Shown here piece after piece: positions 36,083 to 47,582 of a stretch of 56,023 nucleotides of DNA (its first letter is position 1; every line of letters starts with the position of its first letter). This stretch comes from Perkinsus marinus ATCC 50983 (Eukaryota > Perkinsozoa > Perkinsida > Perkinsidae), in the NCBI RefSeq assembly GCF_000006405.1, contig NW_003212973.1, forward strand, positions 127,216 through 183,238, given 5' to 3'. The translations under genes were made by a program, and so were the position numbers. Below the pieces are notes generated by a model, which ran no database searches, was not told the DNA's origin, and saw only the letters and a program-made list of their open reading frames with translations.

Positions 36083-36230
36083 TCATCGAAGCACGATGTG
36101 ATGATATAGAGAGCTGTAAATGTAAGGGTTAAGACTCCGAGCATCCAGACATAGCCTACACTTGTAGTTAATGATTAACTGAATTTCATCGCAATTTCTC
36201 GCGTAGACAAGCGCATCGATAATCGATGTA
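36083..36230 (-). mobile_element. Reverse-transcriptase fossil (LTR-retroelement-like), copy 1
   Basis: Contains KCRLCLDARSLNPYIYS, the RT block usually written RLCxDYRxLN in Ty3-like elements. A short, decayed scrap at the right end of the segmental duplication. Confidence 0.5.
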
Positions 36231-36854
36231 AGCCGATGAAGCAATTTTCTTCTTTCCCTAGGTCGGGAAATGTCTGACGATGATGACGCCATCGGCTCAA
36301 TGGTTAGCATCTTTACCTGATCAACATCATCTGAACCATTGTTAGACATGGAAGAGCACCAACTCCCAAGTTGTCAATCACTGGCAGCCAATAGCGTAAG
36401 GGTTGCGCGCTTTTCCTCTTCCCATACTCCCGTATCGATGGTTTTTACTCATCAAGATTCAGAGCTGCAGACGAGCTTGTCAGAGGCTCTGAATCAGAGC
36501 GAGACGCATATTGCATCAGAAGTTCTGGTAAAGTAGTTGCCTGGTTTTGTCGGAAAATCACTGATTCCTCGTGCGGTGCATCGACGATGAATGGCGAGCG
36601 ATGAGTGATATGACTCAGAAATATATTACGAAACATCTATAAAGAGGAATCGTCTGTGCAGAGGCAGCTTCAATTTTGCGAGTTGGGGCTAGCATAAGTT
36701 ATGCTGAGTTCTCCGTACAATCCACTCGAAACTAAGCTTTCACTGCCTAAGAAAATCTCAGTGCCGGTCTGACCGGCCCGGTCACTAAGTGACATCAGTC
36801 AAACGCAAAAGTAGTGTGGTTGGGGAACTCAGCTGGTGGACTACTGTTGATAGC

Positions 36855-36950
36855 TGCCCCCCTTCCCCCCCTTCCCAATGTTGGGCGGACATTAGGATAT
36901 TGCGAGACTTAATGCTTTGATCCAACATTGGAAGGGGGGTAGGGGGGCCG
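36855..36950. repeat. Inverted repeat of C-rich/G-rich arms
   Basis: Arms CCCCCCTTCCCCCCCTTCCC plus AATGTTGG and the complementary CCAACATTGGAAGGGGGG plus TAGGGGGG, about 27 bp each, around a loop of about 40 bases. The G-rich arm has several G runs. No gene overlaps it. Confidence 0.8.
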
Positions 36951-36997
36951 ACTCGGTGAGTAAAGAGTTTTGATTTTGCCTGATGTTTTCCTCACAG

Positions 36998-37100
36998 CAC
37001 AACGTGCAGCACAACTTGTGCTGCACAAGTTGTGCTTGCATAGTTTACGTAATACGTCTACGTACTACGTAGAACATATGAAGATGCGACGCATCTGATG
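36998..37100. repeat. Cluster of short perfect palindromes
   Basis: GCACAACTTGTGC and overlapping GTGCAGCACAA/TTGTGCTGCAC forms, then a TACGTA-rich series (TTACGTAATACGTCTACGTA), then GATGCGACGCATC. Three different palindrome families lie side by side in about 100 bp of non-coding DNA. Confidence 0.75.
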
Positions 37101-37335
37101 CGTTGAATAAAGGTCTTACGGCTCGGCCTAACCTTCTAGAAGGTTTACACGATGATGAAAAGCGGGTCAAAGGCCCGTGTGTAGGCTCTGGCAGGTGCCT
37201 CACGCGGGAGTGCACACGTTGGGACCGGTGGCCACGCACTCAAAAGCGCGCGTGATTCACACGTACTGAAACGAGTTGAGAGTTATGCTTGCGCTATGTT
37301 GTGAGGATGAACATCCTCAATAATGGATCCCTCAA

Positions 37336-37370
37336 GATTGTATCTCAAGAATAATTCTTGAGATACAATC
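37336..37370. repeat. Perfect 35-bp palindrome
   Basis: Arms of 17 bp (GATTGTATCTCAAGAAT and its exact complement) around a single central base. It lies about 250 bp upstream of the secreted-protein gene at 37622. Confidence 0.95.
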
Positions 37371-37621
37371 GAAGCGACCTTGCGCCAAGGACCGTGAGGC
37401 CGAGGTCGAAGAGTGCTCTTATACAAACCTCCGTGAGAGGGTGGACTTTGCGCTTTATAGACGCAGGTACCTTGGCTGAGATTCCTGACCGTTCTCCACT
37501 GCCGGTTCCTGCCTGAAATTGTGAGCTTGTGGGAGAACTAAACCTTTGCAAGGCAAGCGTGCTACTTTCGCTGAGAACTAGGCTCGCCCTCTAGGAGTAT
37601 CTCTCTTCGTTAATCTCTCAC

Positions 37622-38065
37622 ATGAACATTCGACCCTTCCCGATGAAGTTGCTAGTTGTGGTGATGTTTGGATGTGTCGACGCGGCTATCCCCAACAAGA
37701 CTGACTTCAGTACAATCTTCGGGTCCAAGCCAATATCATGTTTCCAAGTGACATTCAGTGAATACCATCTGCCCGAGGTCAGAGTGAGTCTCTTCGCTGA
37801 GTGCCCTGATGGAGACGTGATGGAGCTCCAGCTGAAGGTTATCCAGAATCCAGACAATGTTTTTACCGTGGATACCGCGGATGCTAAGACCAAGGCGCAT
37901 TATGACGAATTCATCAACCTAAGTAAACCAAGGTGTTATGATATTGTCAAGATGCAAGAGGGAGACATGAAAAAGATTACCTACAGAGTGCTCAAAGGAT
38001 TCGAAGTTGTCGAGACGTCTATTGGAGGAATCCAAAGGCAGCTCACGCCTGGCAGGTGTATCTAG
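37622..38065 (+). CDS. Small secreted protein, unknown family
   Basis: Single-exon frame of 147 codons. Either ATG (37622 or 37643) gives a signal peptide; the second (MKLLVVVMFGCVDA) is the better leader. The mature part (AIPNKTDFSTIFGSKPISCF onward) has four spaced cysteines (SCFQ, AECPD, PRCYD, GRCI), enough for two disulfides, and alternates beta-strand-like segments. The stop follows GRCI directly. No family recognised. The intact frame, leader and even cysteines make it a credible gene. The palindrome-rich DNA upstream holds its promoter. Confidence 0.75.
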   Translation: MNIRPFPMKLLVVVMFGCVDAAIPNKTDFSTIFGSKPISCFQVTFSEYHLPEVRVSLFAECPDGDVMELQLKVIQNPDNVFTVDTADAKTKAHYDEFINLSKPRCYDIVKMQEGDMKKITYRVLKGFEVVETSIGGIQRQLTPGRCI

Positions 38066-38579
38066 AAGATATACCCGACCAAGGACGGGACTACTACTCT
38101 TTGTGGTTTTTTCACACATCACTTCACTGGTGCCTCTCTACTTCACGTGTAGTTGGGTCGGATAGAAGATAGAATTATTCTATCAGGTATTTTATTAGAA
38201 TACCAACAGTATACTTTGATTTGCGTTAGGCACTCGAGAGAATTTTTTTCGATAGGAAACGGGTATTGGATATGCGAGCAACATACCGATTAACGTGCTC
38301 TGTTTGCCCGATTGACGTTAATTGTTCGCACGCTATCCTTCATCGTGTAACACTATCTCGGACTTCTTTTCGCCAATGGCAAGTGACTATTCTTTTATTC
38401 TACGATCGTGTTCTTCTCCTCGCAACATCGGTCTCCCCGTCCAGGCAATCAAATGTAGAGTTGAGGAGTGGGATAAGATGTTCGCTTGATTTCACAAAGC
38501 ATACGACCTCGTGGGTGGGTTTGATACGAGAGTCGTCCCGTTCGGGCCGAAGCAATCATCGACCTCAGTCAGTAAAAAT

Positions 38580-39055
38580 CTATGACTCATCATCGAAACG
38601 TGAAGCTACAGTAATGATGCCATAAAAGGGTTCGATATCAGACAATATATTGTGGGCCTTGCGCTCCACGTCAGCCTCCTGGCTCTTCTCAGTAGATTTG
38701 TGCTCAATTGTCGATCCAGGCATCTCTGAGATTTCAGACAAACTCAGTCGCTCCTCTGCAGCTCGCTCGTCCTTCAAGAGTGACACTTCTCTCCGTAGAT
38801 TGTTGATTTCTTTAATCAACGTCATATTGCCCTGAATTACTCCCATTACTCCTGCAGTATTCGTAGATCCATGAACCTTGAAAGAGGCCCTCTTTAAAAG
38901 GGCACACGCATAATTTCCTAAGCATCTGCAGTAGCTTCCCGAATAGTGAACGGGATAATAATTCGCCTTCCCACTCGAGTTGCCTTCTCATGCTTCTCAT
39001 TCAGAGTACTAAAATACTTCTCAAGGTGTTCTCTCCGTCTATCGAACTTCTGGTC
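38580..39055 (-). CDS. Coiled-coil exons, possibly cilium-associated
   Basis: Exons read KFDRRREHLEKYFSTLNEKH (about 39050-38990) and MTLIKEINNLRREVSLLKDE (38820-38760), followed by SLSEISEMPGSTIEHKSTEK. LIKEIN-LRRE blocks occur in the C-terminal coil of CFAP57-type axonemal proteins, but the match is short, so this is only a suggestion. Neither end of the gene was found. It may be a fragment. Confidence 0.4.
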
Positions 39056-39437
39056 ACCATAAACTGATGACAATCAATTCAACTGCCGCCACAGGATAAG
39101 GCAGACGGCTCGTCGATATCCGCTATGGGCCATCGCCAAATGCGGCGGTTATGACAGAGGACTACGCGGCCTCAATCTGGTTATCCATCTAGTGGATATT
39201 GTCATCCTGAGGCATGACTTTCCTCATTTCTCACCACCCCATTTTTCCATAGCGGGTTAACGCTATAGAAGGTGACGCGTGGGACGCGAGTCGGCGTCGT
39301 AAAACGCGCGTACGCCATCGATTATTTTCTTTGAGACGAGACGGCTTTAGGATGAGAACTCCTATTCGCCGGTCTCCATACTTCGATAGAGCTATCAAGC
39401 CGTATTGACTGTTGTAGTCCTTGTCACACGCTTTCTA

Positions 39438-40023
39438 ATGAGCGGTATTGGACCTTACTTTACAGCCCATCAATCTACATTGGAAACTTCAGACTTGAGT
39501 TCAGAGTCGCGGATGACAGAAATTAGAAAGCTGGCCGACAACTTCCCCGAGGCCCCCGCGTATCGTGATGTCTTGGCTACCCTCGACTGGGACAACCTGG
39601 ACAAGCCGAATGATGATACTTTCATTGATGAGACTGCCACCGGTTTCGAAGCTCTGAAGGACCCGAACACAAACGTTCGCTCTTGGCTAACCAGATGGAG
39701 TGCTCTTGTCCATGATAGACTGAAGAGTTCCTCCGGATCTGTGCCTGTGGGTGAAGACCCGAGCATGACCGCTCAGGGCGTGTTCAAGTATCTCCTTTAT
39801 GGAGCTGAAGTGGCCGGCGTTGACCTCGAGATGGCGACCCTAGTAAGCGCGGCGGTAGAGACATCGGCTCTGAAAAAGACCCTACGTCTTCATCGGTTAG
39901 GCTGGGTTAGGCTCAGCGAAGACGCACGAGGACAGGGTGGTGTTTGTCTTAAAACGCCGTGAGGCTGCTGACAAGAAGAACGAGCGGCACGTTGAGGATG
40001 TTCCAACCGAGAGACAAAAGTTG
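39438..40023 (+). CDS. Unknown protein, 3' end replaced by segmental duplication
   Basis: Open frame from ATG 39438 (a second ATG at 39513 is possible): MTEIRKLADNFPEAPAYRDV, then WDNLDKPNDDTFIDETATGF and VRSWLTRWSALVHDRLKSSS. A 40-bp GT-AG intron near 39894-39933 would join LKKTLRLH to RVVFVLKRREAADKKNERHV. The reading frame then meets the duplication boundary at 40024, where the sequence becomes antisense CCCH-gene DNA. It is a mostly acidic soluble protein with no recognised family. Probably truncated and possibly dead. Confidence 0.5.
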
Positions 40024-40551
40024 ATTGGCAGTCCTCTGCTCTATAGGGACATCTCCCCTCCAAATTGGCCTGGCACATTCTGGTTTTCCGCAGGTCCGGT
40101 CTGACCTGGATTTGACTATAGTCGTGGGCGTATGTGCCTGTGGGAAATCTCCTTCGACAGAGTAAGCGTTGATGAAATTACTATTACATTTATCCCCATA
40201 AAGACAGCAACCACGTAAGAAATGTTTACACAGTTTTGTCCGTAGAAACTGTTTTCGAACTCCAGGAGCGACTACGAGGCAGATTAAAGCATCACTATCA
40301 TTGGTTCCCCATTGTTACCAGACATATCTCCACGACTGTTGTTTGACGAGGTCGGTGTGAGGGCCCTGAATCGAATGGCAAATTTCAAGAGGAAGTATGA
40401 ATGATTTCTACGTAGTGTTCCCCGATGCAGTAGTGTGTTTACTGCCGCCATGACCATGATGACCACCATGCTGTTGTTGCTGATGAGGAGCCTCTGGATA
40501 GTGTACACCAACAGGCAAGGGGGCTCCCGATGACGTGACGACGTTATTCAT
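40024..40551 (-). pseudogene. Partial duplicate of the CCCH zinc-finger gene (5' exons only)
   Basis: Near-identical to 31880-32408: the same start (MNNVVTSSGAP at 40551), His/Gln stretch and first-finger exons. It ends inside the second finger after MCQANLEGRCPYRAEDCQ, so the final finger histidine, third finger and Q/A-rich tail are missing. Beyond the boundary the minus strand reads into antisense of the 39438 gene and stays open for about 45 codons, giving a chimeric end. Its upstream region is intact, so it could be transcribed. Confidence 0.8.
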
Positions 40552-40591
40552 ATCCCGAGAATTCATTTAGTATATAAACTAGCTAGAGCAG

Positions 40592-40764
40592 TGTGGGAAA
40601 ATATGCTCATGGTCAACTACATGTGTCAGTGACAATTATGAAAATTCTGAGTAAATTCTTATTGGTTTCTGTATATTTCTACCCTAATTCGTATATAAAC
40701 TACTATATTTAGTGATGAAACTCCTAAGCTCAGCTGAGGAAAGCGAACATATATTCCAACACTG
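40592..40764 (+). repeat. Dispersed repeat R1, copy in the short duplicate
   Basis: Counterpart of 32448-32630, carried along by the segmental duplication, slightly shorter in the middle. Confidence 0.75.
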
Positions 40765-40794
40765 AGCGAGATAGCGTCCTCCAAGTCGATGTAA

Positions 40795-41115
40795 AGTTCG
40801 TCGAAAGAATTCACGACCCTCACATAACGACAAACTGTCGAAAACAACTTTAGCTAATGAAAACGACAAGTTGTCTAAACTGCCCCTCTGCAGCGACATA
40901 TGCGACTTTCGACAAATACTGTCGGAATCTAAACGGTCAGAAGTTGTCGAATATACTCGTCTTTTCGACAACGTTGGCGAAAGTATGATACAGCATGCTA
41001 TGTGTAATATGGACGACTTAATTACGACATTTATTGTCGAAGCCGATGAACGAGCTTAATATCGACCGCTAAGTGTCGAAATAACAAGTATCCTCAAATT
41101 CGACAAGTTGTCGAT
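40795..41115. promoter_or_regulatory. TTCGACAA palindrome cluster, duplicate copy
   Basis: Keeps most palindromes of 32655-33075, including TTTCGACAAATACTGTCG, GTCGAATATACTCG and ATTCGACAAGTTGTCGAT. The last one is a better palindrome here than in the first copy. Confidence 0.55.
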
Positions 41116-41849
41116 AATACACAGTTGACTAAAAACGGGTACTTTCTTGCTTGCCTTGACGCACGCTCCGGACCATCAGCGTGGATTTCAAGATGGGGAT
41201 GAGGGTACCAGAGCTGTGCTGTCGATGTCCTCAGGACTATGTCCTGTAGTTTGGGGTTGGCGATGCCCACTGAAGCGCGATCATAAAACTTCGCGAGGGT
41301 CGTACCCGACTTGGTCAGACTGAGAATGAGAAAATTTGTCACTGGCGTTTGATGGTGACGGGATGCAGTAGCCCGCACCACGACATCCCCCGGATCTGTG
41401 GAGTTAGGAGGCAACATCTACGGCAGTACCCTTAGAGTGTCGCTCTCCTTCCCTTTTTCTGTTCGGCTGGTTATAGACTATACCTCCAGAGTCTAGAGTC
41501 TAGACCGTTATAGACTCTATCGACTATAACTTATAGTCGATAAACGGTTCATCTATGGCTCATAATATGCGCCTCATATAATCTACCGCATCTAACGAGT
41601 ACAATTTAGTTTCCACTCGAAAAAATGTGGATTTCATACGGCCCATCGGCTATACTAACTCAACTCCTGTTGTAAATCAGACAGTTAGAAGTACAAGTTC
41701 GGGAGTCATAAAGTTACTACAGAAAGTTAGCGGGGAGACTGTTGACTCTTCCTGTATCTTCTGGATACCGAAATAAACTGATTTTGTTACGCTCCAGTTG
41801 TGTCAATATCATCAATCTCTGTCTCTCCTTTATCGAAGCACGATGTGAT

Positions 41850-42110
41850 GATATTCCGGATTCCATAAATTCATAGCACCAATCTTATCACCAGGTGGAA
41901 AGCTGTAAATATAAGGGTTGAGACCCCGAGCATCCAGACATAACCTACACTTTGTAGTTAATCGGCCTTGACGATTTCTGGCACCACACACATGTAGTAA
42001 TCGGCGAAAGTAGAAGGATCTTCGTCATCATTCGATATCTGCCATGATGGCAGATATCGACGACCTTGGCATCAAGTAGCTCCTTCAAGGCACTCTCATA
42101 AGCCTCTTAG
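41850..42110 (-). mobile_element. Reverse-transcriptase fossil (LTR-retroelement-like), copy 2
   Basis: Contains KCRLCLDARGLNPYIYSF and the upstream part of an RT domain (SALKELLDAKVV). Ty3-like by pattern. Broken, with a few breaks. Longer than copy 1. It adjoins the Mutator-like remnant at 42096-42452. Confidence 0.55.
42032..42060. repeat. Perfect 29-bp palindrome
   Basis: Arms of 14 bp (TCGATATCTGCCAT and exact complement) around one central base, inside the retroelement remains. Confidence 0.9.
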
Positions 42111-42452
42111 GAACCTCAGTTGGATGAAGAAGATTTGAGAAGATGGAGAGATGTCATGACTGGACAGACTACGGTGCTGACCAGAAGTCACAAGTGGTTG
42201 CTCGAGAAGGTTGTCGTGAAACGTCACTAGCTTTTCAATAAAAGTATTAATGTCAGGGTGATTGCGTGACGGGGAATGAGAGCCAAGGGAACTATGGAGG
42301 GCTTCAGCTGCGTTGTTGGTTCGATGATTTTGGCTTGGCCTGGCAGCCCAATGTACCGGAGGGGAGGTAGAACCTGAAAGTGGAGAATGGGCACAATCAC
42401 AGAAATTTTTGGTTAACGTTTTATTCGTATGGGTAAGTCCTGATTTCCTCAA
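42096..42452 (-). mobile_element. Mutator-like (MULE) transposase C-terminal remnant
   Basis: Open minus-strand segment with RTNNAAEALHSSL and HPDINTFIEKLVTFHDN, the pattern RTNNxxExxHxxL...HPxIxxFIexL seen near the C-terminus of MULE-family transposases. The DDE core is not found here. A short open segment upstream (42609-42421, Cys/Tyr-rich) may be part of it. No terminal inverted repeats located, so it is a fragment. Confidence 0.55.
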
Positions 42453-44303
42453 CGTTAGTCAGTGGATAATATCCACAGTACGTACGTCTCACGTGATATT
42501 TCGATAAAAATTCCATATGAATTAGACAGTCGTCCGTTGTATCCGTGCATCCATACTTTTTGGAACGTACGTCGCGGAAGTCGGAATACAGTTGAAACTT
42601 TATTTTCATGAGTCAGTGAAAGCGAGCTGCATGTGTGCAAGATCGTTTCTTTACTATGTAGGTTAGCCGCTCACCTATCACCAGCATCGCAGGATCCTTA
42701 GTATCATATCTCGCGCCGTACAGACGCGCGCAGCACAACAAGAGAATCTCGCATCGAGAATCACTCTTCACAACGTTGCATTCATATCGTCAATTATTAG
42801 CATAGCTTCCCAAATGAAAATACTACCATCAGGAATTATGGATAGCCCCGCATGGATAGACCACACGGGAAAGCCCTCGAGCAAGGATTGCAAAGCACTT
42901 CAGTCTCTGGAAATACCAACGGACAAACCGGTACATCTCTGACGAAAGGTTGAGTAATTGGAGCTCCACCGATTGGCTCATCGCTCATGAGAAAGGGTGC
43001 CAGCAAGAGAGAGGAGTTCATTATCGTATACAATGATCAACTGAGACAGAGAACTATTGAACTTCCGAGTAAAGTCGGCTCAAGTTGAGGCGATTTCTAA
43101 TGTTAGAGTTGAGCTACTAAGTTATGTCACTTAATGGAACCAAACGAAATCCCTTGACATGGGCAGCCACATGATGTAGCTTACATCGCTGGACCAATTT
43201 CATTAAAGCAAATTCCAGAGCACTGAATCGAGCCATACCAGCGATCGAGCCGTTCAACTCAAACATCAGAGATAGGCTCGGCATGAAACGGTCGTAACAT
43301 GGCTCGCTCGAATATCTATGTGTTTCATAAATAATAGGCGAGCGAGATAACACATCTACTCTGCAGCCAGATATGATCTGGTTTCCGATACATGGCTTTA
43401 ATTTCTCCTTGCCTCTCAATGTGGTCCTTAGACTCCAACTGTATTGACCACTGGAAAATTTAGTGTAAAATTTACACTGTAAATTACTCGTTATTAATTC
43501 AATTCAAACTTTATTGCTGGGCATTAGCATGTAGCTTACCACCCCCCGGTAACATCCCCGCAAGGGGGTCGTAGACGCGGTGAGGCAGACCACGTACAAT
43601 AGCTCACCTGAGACTATGGACCACTGTCAGTCTATGTCCACACAATCTTGCGTTCTTATCAAATCTTGCATTTTGGAAACTTCAAAGAAAACTGCAGAAA
43701 ACTGTCCCTCTACGCAGCCAGAAACAGACGAGTATTACCCTACTTACCAGCTCTGGGCCCAGAGTCTGGGCTAAATTAACCGAGATGAACCATTATCGTG
43801 ACGAACTGTGAGGCTTGGATGACCTTATTAACTATGAATTATGGTAGTCGGATTATATCGAACTTATGAACTATTCTCGAGATATAATGTGCATCGATGA
43901 CGTCATTAATCAACATTCCAGGGAAAAAATGCTTTGTTATATTTGGAGTTCACACTCATCGTTGTTGCCACTGTAGTCGCCTATAGGGAAACAGAAGACT
44001 GGTTCATCCATTGACGGGCCTTCTAGCAAACACCACCATTCCTGACGTGACATTCAAGTAGATAGTAGTAATCAACTACCGTCGAAGTAATTCCCCAGCC
44101 CGGCTCTTGGGATTAACTCAAGTATTGCATATTCGTCAGTGAAATAAGCTCCATTTTACCATGCTACAACACGGATACAAAATACAAGGCATTGAACTAG
44201 ATGGAAAGTCGCCCTAAATGAGCTATAACTCCCTATGACGATCCATGCATGCTGTTAACCTGAGCCCATACGAGCGGCGTCCTAGTAGCAGATCTAAGAC
44301 CTT
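42453..44303. other. Mostly gene-free stretch
   Basis: One minus-strand frame of 100 codons (43419-43117, SLSLMFELNGSIAGMARFSA) is open but has no recognised family or splice context. A short palindrome GTGTAAAATTTACAC lies at about 43460. Nothing else supported. Confidence 0.4.
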
Positions 44304-45260
44304 TTACCTTCTCATGAGAAGTGAATATATCTCATGTTTGTTGAGCTGAGCAGCCAGGATCAGTGGAGATTCATTTCGTCGATTACGAACAGAAGGGTTA
44401 GCACCATACTGTAAGGCATTCTGGGTACTTCGATGTAACCAACTTACTTGTAAGAGTAACCGAACCATCCGCGTGTCACCACTCCGTATTGCCAGCATGA
44501 GCGGACTGTTACCATCGCTCGATCGGCTCACGTTCACCTACAACCCTTGTCAAGCTCCTCGTCTCCTGGTGATGAATTACATCAGCTCCAGCATCCAAGA
44601 GAAGGAGGGAGACCTCGAGACTAGTTGACTCCAACAGGAAACTATCGCTTGGACAGGTCTGTGGGTTCGCTCTACAGCCCGAAGCCTGATCACCAAAACG
44701 AAGTGACCTGTTATTAACGTTTTAGCCAGAAACTGTGACGTTTTTCCCCATTTTTTGTCCAAGCCTACAACGTGTCAAGCAAAACCACTGTTGCTGAGTC
44801 ACGCTCTACCAGCCTTACAGAATCGTCACTATTATCACACTACTACATCACTAAAACCCCCAAATCCTACCAGTATTTTCCTAACACGTAGAGCGTCATC
44901 AGCCCTGACCGCTCTAAGCATCTCCAATTCGAGCTCTTTGAGGACACCCTCCGACGGTGAGGACGTCTTTATAGCAGGGAAAGTCCGCAGGCCCGACTCC
45001 GCTGTCTTCGGCGTGACGGCGCTCGACTCGAACAACTCAGCCGAGATGCCTCTCACGTTGTGTTCTAAACGAGATCGTCCTCCTATACCAGAGCCTTCCA
45101 ATTCAAGTTTACTCAGGACCAAGGTCCCACAAGGAGTGCTGTTGACCTCGGGCATACTCGAATGCCTCTCAACTCGACCAGCACGTAGATACGCAGGAGT
45201 TACGCATGGCCCTGAGTAGTGAAAACATAATACATCGCCGACGATGAATAGTACGATCAC
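44304..45260 (-). CDS. Ankyrin-repeat protein
   Basis: Exons read VLKELELEMLRAVRADDALR (about 44950-44890), then ANPQTCPSDSFLLESTSLEV with SLLLLDAGAD. After a short intron come VNVSRSSDGNSPLMLAIRSG with DTRMVRLLLQ, then YGANPSVRNRRNESPLILAA with QLNKHEIYSLLMRR-stop. These are three to four consecutive ankyrin repeats (G-SPLMLAI...VRLLLxYGAxP). The introns between them are about 44 bp and 49 bp. The N-terminal 90 residues are Ser/Thr-rich and unstructured. The start is uncertain; the frame is open from 45260. Ankyrin repeats bind partner proteins, and no catalytic domain is visible, so it is probably a small adaptor. Confidence 0.7.
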
Positions 45261-45989
45261 CTCTATCGGAACCTCCAGTTAATGTACTCGTGGATGGTAC
45301 CACGCTGCTGCTGTCCTCATCTCTGGACTTTTTCACGCCAGTCGACTGACACTAACATGGAGTTACTTCAGGTATTCACAACTCCTCCCCCAACCTGCGC
45401 TTTCTTCGTATAGGAAGCCTTGGCCGGCGTGCCAACTGCTAGTAGCGAGCTTAGGGCCGCGGGTCGGAGACAACAGGGTCCACATCCTGGGCTAATTTGC
45501 AAGTTATACTCGCTGTGGGTCTCGCGGGAATGATGATTACCAAACGTCATAATAGGGAACAAAAATCTTGAAACACACGGCCGATTTTTTCGCCATTAAA
45601 ATTCACCATGAGATTCCCAAGTAGAGCCTACCAGTTCCACTACAGCTGAGTTGCTACTCGTACTCCCAACCGTGAGGATTAGACGGATCATTTCAACTTC
45701 ATTCATCCGACGGTCTTTGGCGAGACTGAATCTTGCAATCTTGCATCTCCTCAATGAATAGATGATCGCGCTCGCCCAGAAGTACGCTCGTACTTCATAT
45801 CAGATTGTCTATGGTATGTTAGCATTTCTTCGTTCGACGAGTTCTGTCACGCGGGGCAACAACCAACTGACGATGGTAAAGATACGGATCATGTCCAAAT
45901 GGTTAGATGCAAAGTAGGTCCCGGAGGATCTTCCCCCGATATCATATCGACACTCATTTGTCGTGATCGGGCGACCCACCGTCTACACC

Positions 45990-47582
45990 CAGTTCGTCAA
46001 GATGGTGTGCGAAAGCCAATCGGCCCGCTTCGCGATTTGCCGACGGAGTAACTCAGTGGTCGGAGGAGAAAATTCTGTTTACAACACGAGTCGATCGAGC
46101 ATGAGTTTAACGTCGAATAGCAGCCTGAATCTGAGGCGCTCAACCCGTCGCTCGGGCCAACGGAGAGAGAGCGGCAATAAGTATGTGGGTGTTGGACTAT
46201 GGACGGCTTGCAGACCTTGAATGTAACTGAGGTTATCTCGAGGTCGATTCTGGATCACTGAGATGGAACGTATGAGGTTAATTTCAGTAGCATTCCTTGG
46301 CGAAAATCTTGGCTGTGCGCTCAGTGTATCTTACCGTTTCATGGGCATCCAAGATATTTTTCTATCTCAGATGCTACTGTCAAATTGAGGCTCCATCCAT
46401 ACCTCATTTGACTTCCGTGGGGAGATCCCAAACAGGTTCCCTCAGTCAATCCCAGTCTCCCGAGATGCGTGATGCTGCCTCGAATGAGTCTACCCCGATC
46501 TGTGCGTCCGTCTCCGGCTCGGTGTCGAGGCAACGAACTCTGCTCAGCGCCATCGTCACCCGCGTCTCATTCGACAATGTAAGTCATGCCCGATCAACAG
46601 CTCCTATCATCGTTCGAGATCAACTCTAATTCTCCGGTGTCTAGTTAGTTAGCTCACTAACGATTTTGGAATTGCGCTCAGGGGTGGTGACTCTTCAGAG
46701 GCAACAGCCTTGCACGACTCGTAAACTCGCTCGGGATTCTTATGTTAACCGTTAGCTACATATGTATCTTGTAGGGCTCCTTGAAGTACTCTTTGTAAAG
46801 ATGTGATGATATCCGAGTTAGTCATTCGCACCAACGCTTTCATTCTGCAATGCGAAATTGTTGTCGAGATGATCTACGATGGATCTTAGTTCAGCTTACG
46901 TCTCTGTTTGTCAGGTATCCTATAAGTACTCTTCATCCATCCCTCGGCTTACCTCCATGACCGCTGTCCTCAACACTGCATTCATATTCCTTCTCTCCCT
47001 GGATCCTCCTCCCAGCCCAAGCAAGGTCGCTACTGCTTCTAACCCTTGCATGAAGTGTTGGAAATGCCTCATTGGAGAAGATAGTTCTAATCGTTCAGAG
47101 TGGAATACTTTGGTGAGTCGCTCAGCCTCCTTCCCACTTTCTACCCCGATACGACTCCTCTCAGAAGGAAGATATCGCAATGCTCGAGTTGCGGCTACGG
47201 CAATGCCAAAGAACGCTGGAGAATTGTGGTAAACGCTTCGGCAAGCCGTTTGTCTGTCTATTAGTGCTCTCTGGTGTCCAATCTGCTTCGGGACGGAGGC
47301 CTTCTACCAGACAGCAAGAACGTAGACTCGCAGTTGACGATCTCTGGCGCATGTGGGGGCCGAGTGGCAAAGGTGTCCTCGCAGATCGCTACGACTATGA
47401 ATGGAACGGGGATAAGTTACACGGTCTCGCTTGTGACATCTCTGAGAGGCTCGCGCGGCAGTGGCGGTCGAGCAGTATTGCAGTCTTGTGACCAGGACTT
47501 CAGTCCAGCACCATATGAGATATTCCAATCCTTTTTTTCAGAGGCGGTCGAATTTGACGCCGGGTTGTTGAGTTCACTGTAA
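45990..47582 (-). CDS. Probable multi-exon gene, unknown
   Basis: The best exon, about 47225-46925, reads SPAFFGIAVAATRALRYLPS, then ERLTKVFHSERLELSSPMRH and FQHFMQGLEAVATLLGLGGG, a helical protein. Others: MKALVRMTNSDIITSLQRVL (46855-46775) and TMALSRVRCLDTEPETDAQI (46560-46460). A possible later exon lies near 46070-46000 and a possible 5' exon at 47560-47440 (WNISYGAGLKSWSQDCNTAR). No family recognised. Exon order is plausible but not every junction was resolved. Confidence 0.4.

Larger units (their letters stand above)
31880..36172. repeat. Segmental duplication, first (long) copy
   Basis: Matches 40024-41962 in the same orientation. Shared parts are the 5' exons of the CCCH gene, R1, the TTCGACAA palindrome field, the region 35480-36100 and a reverse-transcriptase scrap. 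The block of about 33.1-35.5 kb is present only in this copy. Shared parts look well over 90 percent identical by eye, so the event is fairly young. Confidence 0.85.
40024..41962. repeat. Segmental duplication, second (short) copy
   Basis: Same orientation as 31880-36172, joined at ATTGGCAGTCC on the left and GTAGTTAAT on the right. It lacks the ORF-bearing block of the long copy. No target-site duplication is visible at the outer ends. Confidence 0.85.

Noticed and set aside
31880-36172. Reading the duplicated unit as one transposon
   Set aside because: Its left part is clearly host DNA (zinc-finger exons), no terminal repeats were found, and the boundaries fit a segmental duplication that merely carries element remains.
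46297-46629. Plus-strand 110-codon frame
   Set aside because: Antisense to the more sensible minus-strand exon TMALSRVRCLDTEPETDAQI.
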